Below, piece after piece: positions 44,700-53,077 of a DNA stretch of 64,000 nucleotides. Numbering within the stretch: position 1 is the stretch's first letter; every line of letters starts with the position of its first letter. The DNA is taken from the NCBI RefSeq assembly GCF_028128765.1, contig NZ_LBJG01000081.1:17642-81641 (forward strand). The letters run 5' to 3'. Made by a program: the position numbers and the translations under genes. Source of the DNA: Bradyrhizobium sp. CCBAU 51627. Lineage in GTDB: Bacteria; Pseudomonadota; Alphaproteobacteria; Rhizobiales; Xanthobacteraceae. The notes beneath the pieces are model-generated. The model was not told the DNA's origin. It saw only the letters and a list, made by a program, of their open reading frames with translations, and did not search any database.

Positions 44700-45330
44700 G
44701 TCAATTCCAGAATCGGTGACGCGGGATTGGCGAGGCTACAAGAGCTTGCGCTGACCGACAGGCAAAACACCCAATCGGCGGGTCAATTCCCGCACGCGAA
44801 AATATTCCGCTTTACCGAATTTCCGATTTACAGTAGAAGCCTCCCACCTCACCCCGGTCAGAGGGGCGTATCGCGATCGTCACGAACGTGGGGTGGGCCG
44901 TGGTGGACGCCGACTGCATCGGCGCGAATGGCATTGCGGGGCGGGAGACCGTGAGCGAGAGCCAGGCGCGCGTACGACAGGTGCGGTCAGCGTACGGCAA
45001 AACCGTGTCGTCCTGACGCCCGGGGTCTGTGCGTCAAGTCTTGCGGTGATGCGTTGGACCCAACCGGGCCCGCGCATCAGCCATCTGCAAGGCGACGGGG
45101 GCAATAGTGCATCGCTCCCCGGGGAGAGCGCGGCATAAGCCGTAAACCCACTGCGCAGGGAAGGCCGGGTTGTTTCCGGCTTCACCTGTATGCCGCTGTG
45201 CAGCCTCTTGTAGCGCAACCTTCGCACAGTGGACCGCGGGTGCCAGCCGGCACCCGGTCTTCCCTGCGCCCTCTGACTTCAGAGGGTGACACAGCGACGC
45301 AACACTCGGGCAGGAACTGCCGCGAGACCG
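44700..45330. repeat. Probable Bradyrhizobium dispersed intergenic repeat
   Basis: The sequence has the look of a long repeat I remember from Bradyrhizobium intergenic regions: an AT-richer start with aaatattccgcttt, a block translating as SLPPHPGQRGVSRSSRTWGG, and a structured 3' part. Inside are CGGGTGCC-AGCC-GGCACCCG (45237-45256) and CCCTCTGA-CT-TCAGAGGG (45269-45286), both perfect hairpins. The family assignment is from memory and boundaries are approximate. Confidence 0.5.
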
Positions 45331-45376
45331 CAGCGTCATGTCCAGCTTCCAAGAAGCCTGCGAGGCTGTTGATTCG

Positions 45377-45390
45377 ATTGCGATCGCAAT
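45377..45390. promoter_or_regulatory. 14-bp perfect palindrome upstream of the cytochrome operon
   Basis: ATTGCGATCGCAAT, 119 nt before the GTG of the first cytochrome gene. Arms resemble half of a FixK/Fnr-type box (TTGC…GCAA), but the spacing is 2 nt too short for TTGC-N6-GCAA, so a different regulator or chance is possible. Confidence 0.3.
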
Positions 45391-45508
45391 GCAGACATCG
45401 CAATCACGTTCCTGTGCGACCTTGCGTATGAAAATATTGGCGCGCAATACTGTCGCTGCACGTTGTGGTCCGGAATCAACCGGGCCAGCATTGTGGAGGT
45501 CGACGGAC

Positions 45509-46216
45509 GTGTTCGCTCGCGCCGCGGCTACGGCCGTCGTGATGATCACCTTGGCCGCGATCGATGGTGCGGCCGCACAAATCGCCAACCAACCGCCGGA
45601 TACGATGGCGGCGCGAGTGGAGGCGTGCACGCCTTGTCACGGCAACAAGGGCGAAGGCACCAGCGATGTTTATTTCCCGCGCCTTGCGGGCAAGCCAGCC
45701 GGCTATCTCTACAATCAGCTGCTCGCTTTCAAGAGTGGCCGGCGGAAGTACCCGCCGATGAATTATCTGCTCGAGTTCCTGACCGAGCCGTATTTGCAGC
45801 AAATGGCGGACTATTTCGCCGATCAGCATCCGCCTTTGCCGCCCGTCGCAGCGAATGATGCGAGTCAGGAGGTGCTGCAGCGCGGCCAGTTGCTGGTGTC
45901 GCGCGGCGATCCTCAGCGTCAGATCCCGGCGTGCGGGAGCTGCCACGGACCAGCCTTGACGGGAATGGAGCCGGGAATTCCGGGCCTGCTCGGACTGCGG
46001 CCGAACTACATCAGCGCGCAATTGGGAGCGTGGCGCTATGGCACCCGCACCGCAAAGGCGCCGGACTGCATGCAGCAGGTTGCCGCCCGGCTGACCGAGG
46101 AGGACGTCACGGCGGTCGCGGCATGGCTCGCAAGCCGTCAGGCCCCGGTGAATCTTGCTCCGGTGCCCAAGGGCACCTACGTGCTGCCATTCGCCTGCGG
46201 CAGTGAAGGGGATTGA
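45509..46216 (+). CDS. Di-heme cytochrome c, periplasmic
   Basis: 235 aa from the GTG at 45509, which has GGAGGT 8 nt upstream and gives a clean signal peptide (FARAAATAVVMITLAAIDGAAAQ). Two c-type heme sites: CTPCH (about 42-46) and CGSCH (about 146-150). Both halves resemble cytochrome c4/class I domains (PRLAGKPAGYLYNQLLAFKSGRRK…; GLLGLRPNYISAQLGAWRYG). Likely an electron donor to the oxidase encoded downstream. An in-frame ATG at 45428 exists but lacks a ribosome site. Confidence 0.88.
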   Translation: MFARAAATAVVMITLAAIDGAAAQIANQPPDTMAARVEACTPCHGNKGEGTSDVYFPRLAGKPAGYLYNQLLAFKSGRRKYPPMNYLLEFLTEPYLQQMADYFADQHPPLPPVAANDASQEVLQRGQLLVSRGDPQRQIPACGSCHGPALTGMEPGIPGLLGLRPNYISAQLGAWRYGTRTAKAPDCMQQVAARLTEEDVTAVAAWLASRQAPVNLAPVPKGTYVLPFACGSEGD

Positions 46217-46220
46217 GCAG

Positions 46221-47477
46221 ATGGGGATGCGTTGGTGCTCACCAATCCTTGGCGTATGGCTGTTGCTCCTGACCGGATCGATCGTCGAGGCGCAGCAGGC
46301 CGCCCCTCCTGCAAGCAACATCGTCGCGCGTGGCGAATATCTGGCGCGCGCCGGTGATTGTATCGCCTGCCACACTGCGCCGGAGGGGCGAACGTTCGCC
46401 GGCGGGCGCGCCATGCCCACACCGTTCGGGACTCTGTATTCGTCCAACATCACGCCAGACCGGGAGACCGGGATCGGCAAATGGACCGCGGAGGACTTTT
46501 ACAAGTCAATGCATTACGGCCGTTTTCCGGACGGTGGATTGATGTATCCGGCGATGCCATTCGCGTCCTATACCAAGGTCACGCGCGCCGATACCGACGC
46601 GATTTTCGCCTATTTGAAGTCGATCCCGCCGGTGAACCAACGAAACCGCGAGCACGATCTGCGCTTCCCCTATGACAACCGCCAGCTCATCCTCGGCTGG
46701 CGTACGTTGTTCTTCAGCGAGGGCGAGTTCAAGCCCGATCCGACCAAATCGGCCGAATGGAATCGCGGCGCCTATCTGGTCGAAGGCCTCGGCCATTGCG
46801 GCATGTGCCATTCGCCGATCAACGCGCTGGGCGGCACCTCGCAGTCCGATGCCTTCAAGGGCGGCTTGATTCCGATGCAGAACTGGTACGCGCCCTCGCT
46901 CACCTCCAACCGCGAAGCGGGTCTCGGCGACTGGAGCATCAAGGACATCACCAACCTGCTCCAGACCGGCGTCTCCGCGCGCGGCGTAGTCTACGGGCCG
47001 ATGGCCGAGGTGGTGCACAACAGCCTGCAATATCTCAACGACGACGATACGCGCGCGATGGCGGTGTATCTCAAGGGCATCGCGGAAGCTTCGTCGCCGC
47101 CGCCAGCAAGCTCGGCGCTGCCGAGCACCGAGAGCAGCCTGCTGATCAGCCTCGGCAAGACCGTCTATGACAAGAACTGCGCGAGCTGTCATGGCGCGCA
47201 GGGCGAAGGCAAGCCGCCGCACTGGCCGCCGCTCGCAAACAACCAGTCGATCGAGATGCAGTCGGCGGTCAATCCGATCCGCATGGTGCTCAATGGCGGC
47301 TATCCGCCCGGGACCAAGGGCAATCCGATGCCCTATGGCATGCCACCCTTCGCCGGTCTGCTCTCCGACAACGAGGTCGCCGCCGTCGTCTCCTACGTCC
47401 GCACCGCCTGGGGCAATCGCGGCACGCCGGTCTCGGCGCGCGAGGCCAACGAACTGCGCTCCGCACCGCTGAACTGA
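46221..47477 (+). CDS. Tri-heme cytochrome c (alcohol dehydrogenase cytochrome subunit type)
   Basis: 418 aa from ATG 46221; signal peptide at about 1-24 (SPILGVWLLLLTGSIVEA-Q). Three heme motifs: CIACH (about 47), CGMCH (about 194) and CASCH (about 322). The layout GEYLARAGDCIACHTAP…GGRAMPTPFGTLYSSNITPD matches the membrane-anchored cytochrome subunit of PQQ alcohol/aldehyde dehydrogenases, which pass electrons to quinone or an oxidase. No dehydrogenase subunit lies beside it, so here it is probably a wire to the ba3-like oxidase. Starts 4 nt after the previous gene. Confidence 0.88.
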   Translation: MGMRWCSPILGVWLLLLTGSIVEAQQAAPPASNIVARGEYLARAGDCIACHTAPEGRTFAGGRAMPTPFGTLYSSNITPDRETGIGKWTAEDFYKSMHYGRFPDGGLMYPAMPFASYTKVTRADTDAIFAYLKSIPPVNQRNREHDLRFPYDNRQLILGWRTLFFSEGEFKPDPTKSAEWNRGAYLVEGLGHCGMCHSPINALGGTSQSDAFKGGLIPMQNWYAPSLTSNREAGLGDWSIKDITNLLQTGVSARGVVYGPMAEVVHNSLQYLNDDDTRAMAVYLKGIAEASSPPPASSALPSTESSLLISLGKTVYDKNCASCHGAQGEGKPPHWPPLANNQSIEMQSAVNPIRMVLNGGYPPGTKGNPMPYGMPPFAGLLSDNEVAAVVSYVRTAWGNRGTPVSAREANELRSAPLN

Positions 47478-47496
47478 GAGGCGCCAGAGATCCGTC

Positions 47497-47673
47497 ATGT
47501 TCAACTCAGATCCGCCGACCAGCCCAGCCGTCGCCGACCAGGCCGTTGATGAGATCGTTACCCGCGGACCTTCAGGCGCAATCGCGCTCGCCGGCGTCGC
47601 CACGGCCTGCGTGGTCGCGATGTGGCTCGCCTTCTATCTGTTCGTCTTCCTGCCGCGCGGATCGCTGCAATGA
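47497..47673 (+). CDS. Small single-span membrane protein, probable oxidase subunit
   Basis: 58 aa, too short for most gene finders. A soluble N-terminal ~25 residues (FNSDPPTSPAVADQAVDEIV) is followed by one membrane helix (SGAIALAGVATACVVAMWLAFYLFVFLP). It starts 19 nt after the tri-heme gene and its stop overlaps the subunit II start (ATGA), so it is translationally coupled. Thermus ba3 oxidase has a one-helix subunit IIa in the equivalent place, which makes this a likely accessory subunit. No direct sequence match is claimed. Confidence 0.7.
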   Translation: MFNSDPPTSPAVADQAVDEIVTRGPSGAIALAGVATACVVAMWLAFYLFVFLPRGSLQ

Positions 47674-48236
47674 GCGCCGAAGATACCCATGGCAGCAGCG
47701 TCGAGGTCGCGGCCCGCGTCGAACGGCGCTGGACCGCCATTGCCGTGATCATCATCGTGGCGATGGCGCTGCTTGCGGCTTTCGCCGGCATCCATCAGGC
47801 GACCATGCCGCAGCCGCGCGTCGAGACCACCGACCCCTCGCGGCTGCATCTGTCCGGGGAATTCGTCGAAAGCAATCTTGGCAGCATGCTGGAAGCCAAC
47901 GGCAATGTGACGGTGCGCGCAATTGGCCAGCAATATTCCTTCACGCCGGCCTGCATCGTGGTGCCCGTGGATACGCCGATCACCTTACGCGCCACCAGCG
48001 CGGACGTCGTGCACGGAATTCTCATCCAGGGCACCAACGTCAATACCATGCTGGTCCCGGGCTACATCTCCGAGCAGCTGATGCGCTTTACGCGGACCGG
48101 CGACTATCTGATGCCCTGCCAGGAGTTCTGCTCCTTCGGCCATGAGGGCATGTGGGGCAAGGTCAAGGTGGTCGACAAGACCAACTTTGCGAACCGGGCG
48201 AAGGCTGGTGGGAGGCTGAGCTGTGTTGGTCAATAG
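47670..48236 (+). CDS. Cytochrome c oxidase subunit II, ba3 type with CuA
   Basis: 188 aa, short form with one N-terminal membrane helix (about 23-42), as in ba3-type oxidases. The CuA ligands are all present: H115 in DVVHG, then C150, C154, H158 and M161 in CQEFCSFGHEGM. Accepts electrons from cytochrome c and passes them to subunit I. The end overlaps the subunit I start by 14 nt. Confidence 0.93.
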   Translation: MSAEDTHGSSVEVAARVERRWTAIAVIIIVAMALLAAFAGIHQATMPQPRVETTDPSRLHLSGEFVESNLGSMLEANGNVTVRAIGQQYSFTPACIVVPVDTPITLRATSADVVHGILIQGTNVNTMLVPGYISEQLMRFTRTGDYLMPCQEFCSFGHEGMWGKVKVVDKTNFANRAKAGGRLSCVGQ

Positions 48237-49845
48237 GAAGCTCATTCTCGCCCATTTCTGGCTGGCCTTCGGCGTGTTCGGCGTCGCGCTGACGCTCGGC
48301 GCCTGGCAGATGTTCATCCGCAGCCCGATCGGGACGTGGTTGTCCAATCCGGAGCTCTACTACCGCTCGCTGACCGCGCATGGCACGGTGATGGGCTACG
48401 TATTCCCAACCCTGGTCGCGATGGGCTTTGGCTATGCCATAGCTGAATCCGCGCTGGAGCAGCGCCTGGTCGGTGTACGCTGGGCCTGGACCGGATTCTG
48501 GCTGATCGTCGTCGGCAGCGTCATGGCGGTGATCCCGATCGCACTTGGCCGGGCCTCGGTGCTCTACACCTTCTACCCGCCGCTGATCGGCAATCTGTTC
48601 TACTATCTCGGCGTCGTGCTGGTCGTCGTCGGCTCATGGATCTGGGTCGCGCTGATGTCGATCAACCTCCGCGTCTGGCGCAAGGCCCATCCCGGCGCGC
48701 CTGTGCCACTCGCGATGTTCGCCAATGTCGCCGGGTCATACCTTTGGGCCTGGACCGCAGTCGGCGCCGCGCTTGAGCTGCTGCTCCAGATCATTCCCGT
48801 CGCGGCCGGGCTGAAGAACACCATCGACGCCGGCCTCGCCCGCATCTTCTTCTCCTGGACGCTGCACGCCATCGTCTATTTCTGGCTGATGCCGACCTAC
48901 ATCGCCTATTACACCATCGTGCCGCGAGCGATCGGCGGCCGGGTCTATTCCGACGCCATGGCGCGGATTTCCTTCATTCTGTTCCTGGTGGTGGCGATGC
49001 CGATCGGCATGCACCACACCTTCGCCGATCCGCAAGTCGGCGCCGGCTTCAAATTCATCCATTCGGCCTTCACGGCGCTGGTCGCATTGCCGACCCTGCT
49101 GACCGTCTTCACGATCTGCGCCTCGGTCGAAATCGCGGCACGTCTGCGCGGTGGCCGAGGGATGTTCGGCTGGATCAGGGCCCTCCCCTGGGACAATCCG
49201 ATGATGCTGGCGCTCGCATTCTCATTCGTCATGCTCGGCTTCGGCGGCGCCGGCGGCCTGATCAACATGAGCTATCAGCTCGACACCACGATCCATAACA
49301 CGCAGTGGATCACCGGCCATTTCCACCTCATCTTCGGCGGCGCGATCGTGATCATGTATTTTGCGATCGCCTATGATCTGTGGCCGCATCTGACCGGGCG
49401 CGAACTGGTCGACATCCGCCTGATCCGCACCCAGCTCTGGCTGTGGTTCATCGGCATGATCGTCACCACTTTCCCGTGGCATTGGGTCGGCATTCTGGGG
49501 ATGCCGCGCCGCATGGCCTATTTCGATTTCAGCGATCCTGCGATCGCGCCGCAGGCACTCTCGGTCACTTTCTCCGTTATCGGCGGCTTCATTCTGCTGG
49601 CCTCGGGCATCATGTTCATCATCATCCTCGCCCGTGGCATGCGCGCCCCGCAGGCTGATGCCGGCGCGTATCGGTTTGCGCTGGCTGTGCACCAGCCGAC
49701 GACCGTACCGGTCGCGCTCAACACGCATGCGCTGTGGGTGGCGCTGATGATCGCGCTCACCATCACCAATTACGGCTATCCGATCCTCAACCTCGCGACC
49801 GCGGCGGGAACGTCGGTGCCGGCGGTTTATGTGGGAGCGCAGTGA
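48223..49845 (+). CDS. Heme-copper oxidase subunit I, B-type (ba3-like)
   Basis: 540 aa, about 13 helices, starting at GTG 48223 with GGAGG upstream. Ligands: low-spin heme H53 (TAHGTV) and H368; high-spin heme H366 (TGHFH); CuB H215, H264 and H265 (GMHHTF); cross-link Tyr219 in TLHAIVYFWL. Each lies 18-19 residues before its counterpart in Thermus ba3 oxidase as I remember that numbering (H233, Y237, H282/283, H384, H386, H72). The intact His-Tyr pair argues for an O2 reductase, not an NO reductase. No A-type D-channel motif is seen. Inner membrane, probably high O2 affinity. Confidence 0.94.
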   Translation: MLVNRKLILAHFWLAFGVFGVALTLGAWQMFIRSPIGTWLSNPELYYRSLTAHGTVMGYVFPTLVAMGFGYAIAESALEQRLVGVRWAWTGFWLIVVGSVMAVIPIALGRASVLYTFYPPLIGNLFYYLGVVLVVVGSWIWVALMSINLRVWRKAHPGAPVPLAMFANVAGSYLWAWTAVGAALELLLQIIPVAAGLKNTIDAGLARIFFSWTLHAIVYFWLMPTYIAYYTIVPRAIGGRVYSDAMARISFILFLVVAMPIGMHHTFADPQVGAGFKFIHSAFTALVALPTLLTVFTICASVEIAARLRGGRGMFGWIRALPWDNPMMLALAFSFVMLGFGGAGGLINMSYQLDTTIHNTQWITGHFHLIFGGAIVIMYFAIAYDLWPHLTGRELVDIRLIRTQLWLWFIGMIVTTFPWHWVGILGMPRRMAYFDFSDPAIAPQALSVTFSVIGGFILLASGIMFIIILARGMRAPQADAGAYRFALAVHQPTTVPVALNTHALWVALMIALTITNYGYPILNLATAAGTSVPAVYVGAQ

Positions 49846-50660
49846 TGAGCACCCGCGACCTCTTCACCTTCAGCAACCGCCATTTCAGCATTGGTGTCGG
49901 CGTTACCGCCGCGATTCTGATCGTGACGGCCATTGCCGGATTCGTCGTGCTGCCCTTCGCACAGCCCTGGGTTCAGTTCGCCGGTGTCTGGGACGCGATC
50001 TGCAGCGCTGCCGGCCTGCCGCAGCGCGCGCCGAAAGTGATTGCTCCCGAGCAGGGCAAGCGTCTGTCGGAGGTCGTGCTGACGTCGGGCACGTTGTCGC
50101 GTCCGAGTCAGGAGGCGATCGGGCGCGGCGCCACCCTGGCGCAGCGCTGCGCCATCTGCCACGGCCCGACCGGCATCAGCCGCGCCGATTCTCCCAACCT
50201 CGCCGGCCAATACGCCGCCGTGATCTACAAGGAGTTGCATGATTTCCGCTCCGGCGCGCGGACCAACGCCGTGATGTCGCCGTTCGCCGTCAACCTGGCC
50301 GACGAGGAAATCGCAGATCTCTCAAACTATTACGCCTATCTGCCGCGACTGCCGGCCTATCACCCGACGCCGCAACTGCCCAAGCCAAACATCGTCATCT
50401 ACGGCGCGCCCATGCGCGGCATCGCCCCCTGCGGCTCCTGCCACGGCAGCCTCGACAACAAGACCGGCAGCCCGTGGCTCGAGGGACAGTCCGAGGCCTA
50501 TATGAAGGCGCAGCTCAAGGCCTTTGCATCCGACGAGCGCCACAATGACATCAGCCAGCAGATGCGCAACATCGCCCGTGCCATGTCGCCGCAGGAGATT
50601 GAGGCAGCGGCGGCGTATTACGCCTCGCAACCGCCCGACATCGTGAAGGCCGTGGATTGA
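49845..50660 (+). CDS. Membrane-anchored di-heme cytochrome c
   Basis: 271 aa from the ATG at 49845, which shares one base with the subunit I stop (TGATG). An N-terminal membrane anchor (about 17-39) is followed by two heme motifs, CAICH (about 103-107) and CGSCH (about 194-198), in c4-like domains (SPNLAGQYAAVIYKELHDFRSGAR; GSPWLEGQSEAYMKAQLKAFASDERHND). Last gene of the cluster; likely docks permanently to the oxidase as its cytochrome c, like a CcoP or caa3-type electron entry module. Confidence 0.9.
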   Translation: MSTRDLFTFSNRHFSIGVGVTAAILIVTAIAGFVVLPFAQPWVQFAGVWDAICSAAGLPQRAPKVIAPEQGKRLSEVVLTSGTLSRPSQEAIGRGATLAQRCAICHGPTGISRADSPNLAGQYAAVIYKELHDFRSGARTNAVMSPFAVNLADEEIADLSNYYAYLPRLPAYHPTPQLPKPNIVIYGAPMRGIAPCGSCHGSLDNKTGSPWLEGQSEAYMKAQLKAFASDERHNDISQQMRNIARAMSPQEIEAAAAYYASQPPDIVKAVD

Positions 50661-50671
50661 AATGAGGAGCT

Positions 50672-50806
50672 CGTGCCCCGGACGCAGCGCAGCGCTCCTT
50701 CGGCGATGCGCTGCAGAGCCGGGCCCATCTATCGAGTGAGGAGTCTGGCACCATGGGTCCCTGCTCTGCGCAGCAACGCTACGCGTTGCAGCGCGTCCGG
50801 GACACG
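50672..50806. repeat. Composite palindromic repeat (copy B) between convergent genes
   Basis: Ends CGTGCCCCGGACGC (50672-50685) and GCGTCCGGGACACG (50793-50806) are inverted copies with one mismatch. Inner GCAGAGCC and GCTCTGCGC pieces form a second pair. Same layout as the element at 30891-31032. It sits between the stops of the last cytochrome gene and ratA, and it marks the right boundary of the accessory oxidase segment. Confidence 0.7.
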
Positions 50807-50821
50807 AGAGCTACATGCCAA

Positions 50822-51292
50822 CTACGACGACGCCAGTTTCGGCCGGCCGTAGATCGCGTCGGCGCGCTTTTCGAACGCGGTGGAAAACCGCGCAAACGCG
50901 GCGTCGAACATCGAGCCCATCAGCATCGCCAGCATGCGGCTCTTGAATTCATAGGCGAGGAAGAAACCGACGTCGCAGACATCGTCGCCTTTGGGCTCGA
51001 AAGTCCAGCGGTTTTCGAGATTACTGAACGGACCTTGCAGATATTCGACCAGGATTTTCAGATTGGCGCGTTCGAGCGTCACACGGCTGGTGAAGGATTC
51101 CTTGACCAGCTTGAAAGAGACCGTCATGTCGGCGACCAGCACCTCGGTTCCGTCGGGCTTGGCCATGCGTTGGCGAATCTTCAGCGCACTGCACAGCGGC
51201 ACGAATTCCGGGTAGCGCTCGACATCGGCGACCAGATCGAACATCTCGGATGCGCTGTGATTGACACGGCGCTTGCTCGAAAATTTGGGCAT
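50822..51292 (-). CDS. ratA: RatA/Coq10-type START-domain protein
   Basis: 156 aa. The polyketide-cyclase/START fold typical of RatA and Coq10: FSSKRRVNHSASEMFDLVADVERYPEFVPLC at the start, VADMTVSFKLVKESFTSRVTL in the middle, and GPFSNLENRWTFEP. The family includes ubiquinone-binding chaperones and a proposed ribosome-association toxin; in alphaproteobacteria a quinone-related role seems as likely. It starts 6 nt after lipA, in one operon. Confidence 0.9.
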   Translation of the reverse strand: MPKFSSKRRVNHSASEMFDLVADVERYPEFVPLCSALKIRQRMAKPDGTEVLVADMTVSFKLVKESFTSRVTLERANLKILVEYLQGPFSNLENRWTFEPKGDDVCDVGFFLAYEFKSRMLAMLMGSMFDAAFARFSTAFEKRADAIYGRPKLASS

Positions 51293-51298
51293 ATCGGT

Positions 51299-52255
51299 TC
51301 AGCGCGCGGTCGCGGCCCGCGCAGCCTTCAGTCTCGCAAAATCCTCGCCGGCGTGATGCGACGAACGGGTCAGCGGGCTCGCCGACACCATCAGGAATCC
51401 CTTGGTGTAGGCGACCTTTTCGTAAGAGGCGAACTCGTCCGGCGGCACATAACGCATCACGGCGTGATGCTTGCGCGTCGGTTGCAGATATTGCCCGATG
51501 GTCAGAAAGTCGACGTCGGCGGAGCGCAGATCATCCATCACCTGCTGCACCTCGTGGCGCTCTTCGCCGAGGCCGACCATGATGCCGGACTTGGTGAAGA
51601 TGGTGGGATCGAGTTCCTTGACCCGCTGCAGCAGCCGGATCGAGTGGAAATAGCGCGCGCCGGGCCGCACCGTGAGATAGCGCGACGGCACCGTCTCGAG
51701 ATTGTGGTTGAAGACGTCGGGCTTCGCCGCAACGACGACCTCAAGCGCGCCTTCCTTGCGCAAAAAGTCCGGCGTCAGGATCTCGATCGTGGTCGAGGGA
51801 CATGCGGCCCTGATCGCACGGATGGTTTGGGCGAAGTGCTCGGCGCCGCCGTCGGAGAGATCGTCGCGGTCCACGGAGGTGATGACGACGTGGGCGAGGC
51901 CCAGCTTGGCAGTCGCCTCGGCAACATGTTGCGGCTCGGCCGCATCCAGCGCATTCGGCAGACCGGTCTTGACGTTGCAGAAGGCGCAGGCCCGGGTGCA
52001 GGTGTCACCCATGATCATGAACGTCGCGTGCTTCTTGTCCCAGCACTCGCCAATGTTCGGGCAGCCCGCCTCCTCGCACACGGTGTGCAGTCCGTTGGAC
52101 TTCACGATGTTGCGTGTGTCGGCATAGCCGCGGGTGTTAGGGGCGCGCACGCGGATCCAGTCCGGCTTCGGCGGCGAAGCGGAATCGGGGCGGTTCACCT
52201 TTTCGGGGTGGCGCGGGCGCAGCGGGTTCGTGACGGTATCGACAATAACGACCAT
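51299..52255 (-). CDS. lipA: Lipoyl synthase
   Basis: 318 aa. Radical-SAM enzyme that inserts two sulfurs into protein-bound octanoyl groups. Both clusters are visible: auxiliary CEEAGCPNIGECW (CxxxxCxxxxxC) at about 60-72, and the SAM cluster CTRACAFCNV (CxxxCxxC) at about 85-94. The C-terminal RSSYHA-like Ser motif appears as TRSSHHAGEDF, giving the third ligand Ser. It serves pyruvate and 2-oxoglutarate dehydrogenases. Confidence 0.97.
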   Translation of the reverse strand: MVVIVDTVTNPLRPRHPEKVNRPDSASPPKPDWIRVRAPNTRGYADTRNIVKSNGLHTVCEEAGCPNIGECWDKKHATFMIMGDTCTRACAFCNVKTGLPNALDAAEPQHVAEATAKLGLAHVVITSVDRDDLSDGGAEHFAQTIRAIRAACPSTTIEILTPDFLRKEGALEVVVAAKPDVFNHNLETVPSRYLTVRPGARYFHSIRLLQRVKELDPTIFTKSGIMVGLGEERHEVQQVMDDLRSADVDFLTIGQYLQPTRKHHAVMRYVPPDEFASYEKVAYTKGFLMVSASPLTRSSHHAGEDFARLKAARAATAR

Positions 52256-52385
52256 GATCTGTCCGGTCTGTTCAGGTCCTACCTAGTCGGTCTGCCTGCG
52301 CGCTGCAACCCGGCTCGCGCCGCTTCAGGGAACATGGCAGATATGGGCAATATCCTGCTCTGTTCTCAGGCGATTCTCAGCTCGA

Positions 52386-52988
52386 ATGGCTCCAGTATCG
52401 AAACCTTCCACACCACGGCTGGGCAAGACTCTGAAGCGGGCCTTTTTCGACAGGTCCGTCCGCGACGTCGCCCACGATTTGATCGGTGCCACCATGTTGG
52501 TCGACGACGTTGGCGGGATCATCGTCGAGGTCGAGGCCTATCATCATACCGAGCCGGCGGCGCACTCGTACAACGGTCCGACGCCGCGGAACCGGATCAT
52601 GTTCGGTCCGCCCGGCTTTGCTTATGTTTACCGCTCCTACGGCATCCACTGGTGCGTCAACTTCGTCTGCGAGGGGGAAGGCTCGGCCAGCGCGGTCCTG
52701 ATCCGCGCACTGGAGCCGACCCATGGCATCGCCGCCATGCGACGCCGCCGCCATCTCCAGGATCTTCACGCGCTGTGCTCGGGCCCGGGCAAGCTGACCG
52801 AGGCTCTGGGCATCACGATCGCGCACAACACCCTGCCTTTGGACCGGCCGCCGATTGCGCTGCATGCGCGGACGGAGGATGTCGAGGTTGCGACTGGCAT
52901 CCGGATCGGCATCACCAAGGCCGTCGAGCTGCCCTGGCGCTATGGCGTCAGAGGCTCAAAGTTTCTGAGCAAGCCGTTTCCGAAATGA
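52386..52988 (+). CDS. DNA-3-methyladenine glycosylase (AAG/MPG family)
   Basis: 200 aa. Removes alkylated purines. Family motifs: FFDRSVRDVAHDLIGATM, the catalytic Glu in IIVEVEAYHHTEPAAHSYNGPTPRN (about 47-70), GFAYVYRSYGIHWCVNFVC, and CSGPGKLTEALGI. Typical length for bacterial AAG. Monocistronic, divergent from lipA, and convergent with valS across a repeat. Confidence 0.93.
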   Translation: MAPVSKPSTPRLGKTLKRAFFDRSVRDVAHDLIGATMLVDDVGGIIVEVEAYHHTEPAAHSYNGPTPRNRIMFGPPGFAYVYRSYGIHWCVNFVCEGEGSASAVLIRALEPTHGIAAMRRRRHLQDLHALCSGPGKLTEALGITIAHNTLPLDRPPIALHARTEDVEVATGIRIGITKAVELPWRYGVRGSKFLSKPFPK

Positions 52989-52989
52989 T

Positions 52990-53071
52990 CGTCATTCCGG
53001 GGCGGCTCGAAGAGCCGAACCCGGTAGCTCGAAATTCCAGGTGTGGTCCTTCGGACCATCCCGGAATGACG
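52990..53071. repeat. Cloverleaf-like palindromic intergenic repeat
   Basis: Outer arms CGTCATTCCGG (52990-53000) and CCGGAATGACG (53061-53071) are perfect complements. Inside are GGCTC-GAA-GAGCC (53004-53016) and TGGTCC-TTC-GGACCA (53044-53058). Such elements are common in rhizobia and their relatives. It lies between the convergent stops of the glycosylase and valS and may act as a bidirectional terminator. Confidence 0.75.
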
Positions 53072-53077
53072 GACCGC

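Larger units (their letters stand above)
44606..45508. other. 903-nt intergenic region between cinA and the cytochrome cluster
   Basis: No convincing intact gene. On the minus strand 44612-44782 is an open end of frame (…PILELTVSAKAKPSEADAVKQC…, stop at 44612) that could be the 3' remnant of a lost gene; weak. From about 44700 to 45330 the DNA resembles a dispersed intergenic repeat (listed separately). A 14-bp palindrome lies at 45377-45390. The last ~110 nt should hold the promoter of the cytochrome operon. Confidence 0.5.

Noticed and set aside
44649..44954. Plus-strand open frame between cinA and the cytochrome cluster
   Set aside because: Its second half is the dispersed repeat read as protein; no start signal.
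45377..45390. FixK box upstream of the oxidase operon
   Set aside because: TTGC and GCAA are 4 nt apart instead of 6, so it is listed only as an unassigned palindrome.
48223..49845. Subunit I as an NO reductase (sNOR/eNOR type)
   Set aside because: The cross-link Tyr of the H-x3-Y pair and all O2-reductase ligands are present, which fits an oxygen reductase better.
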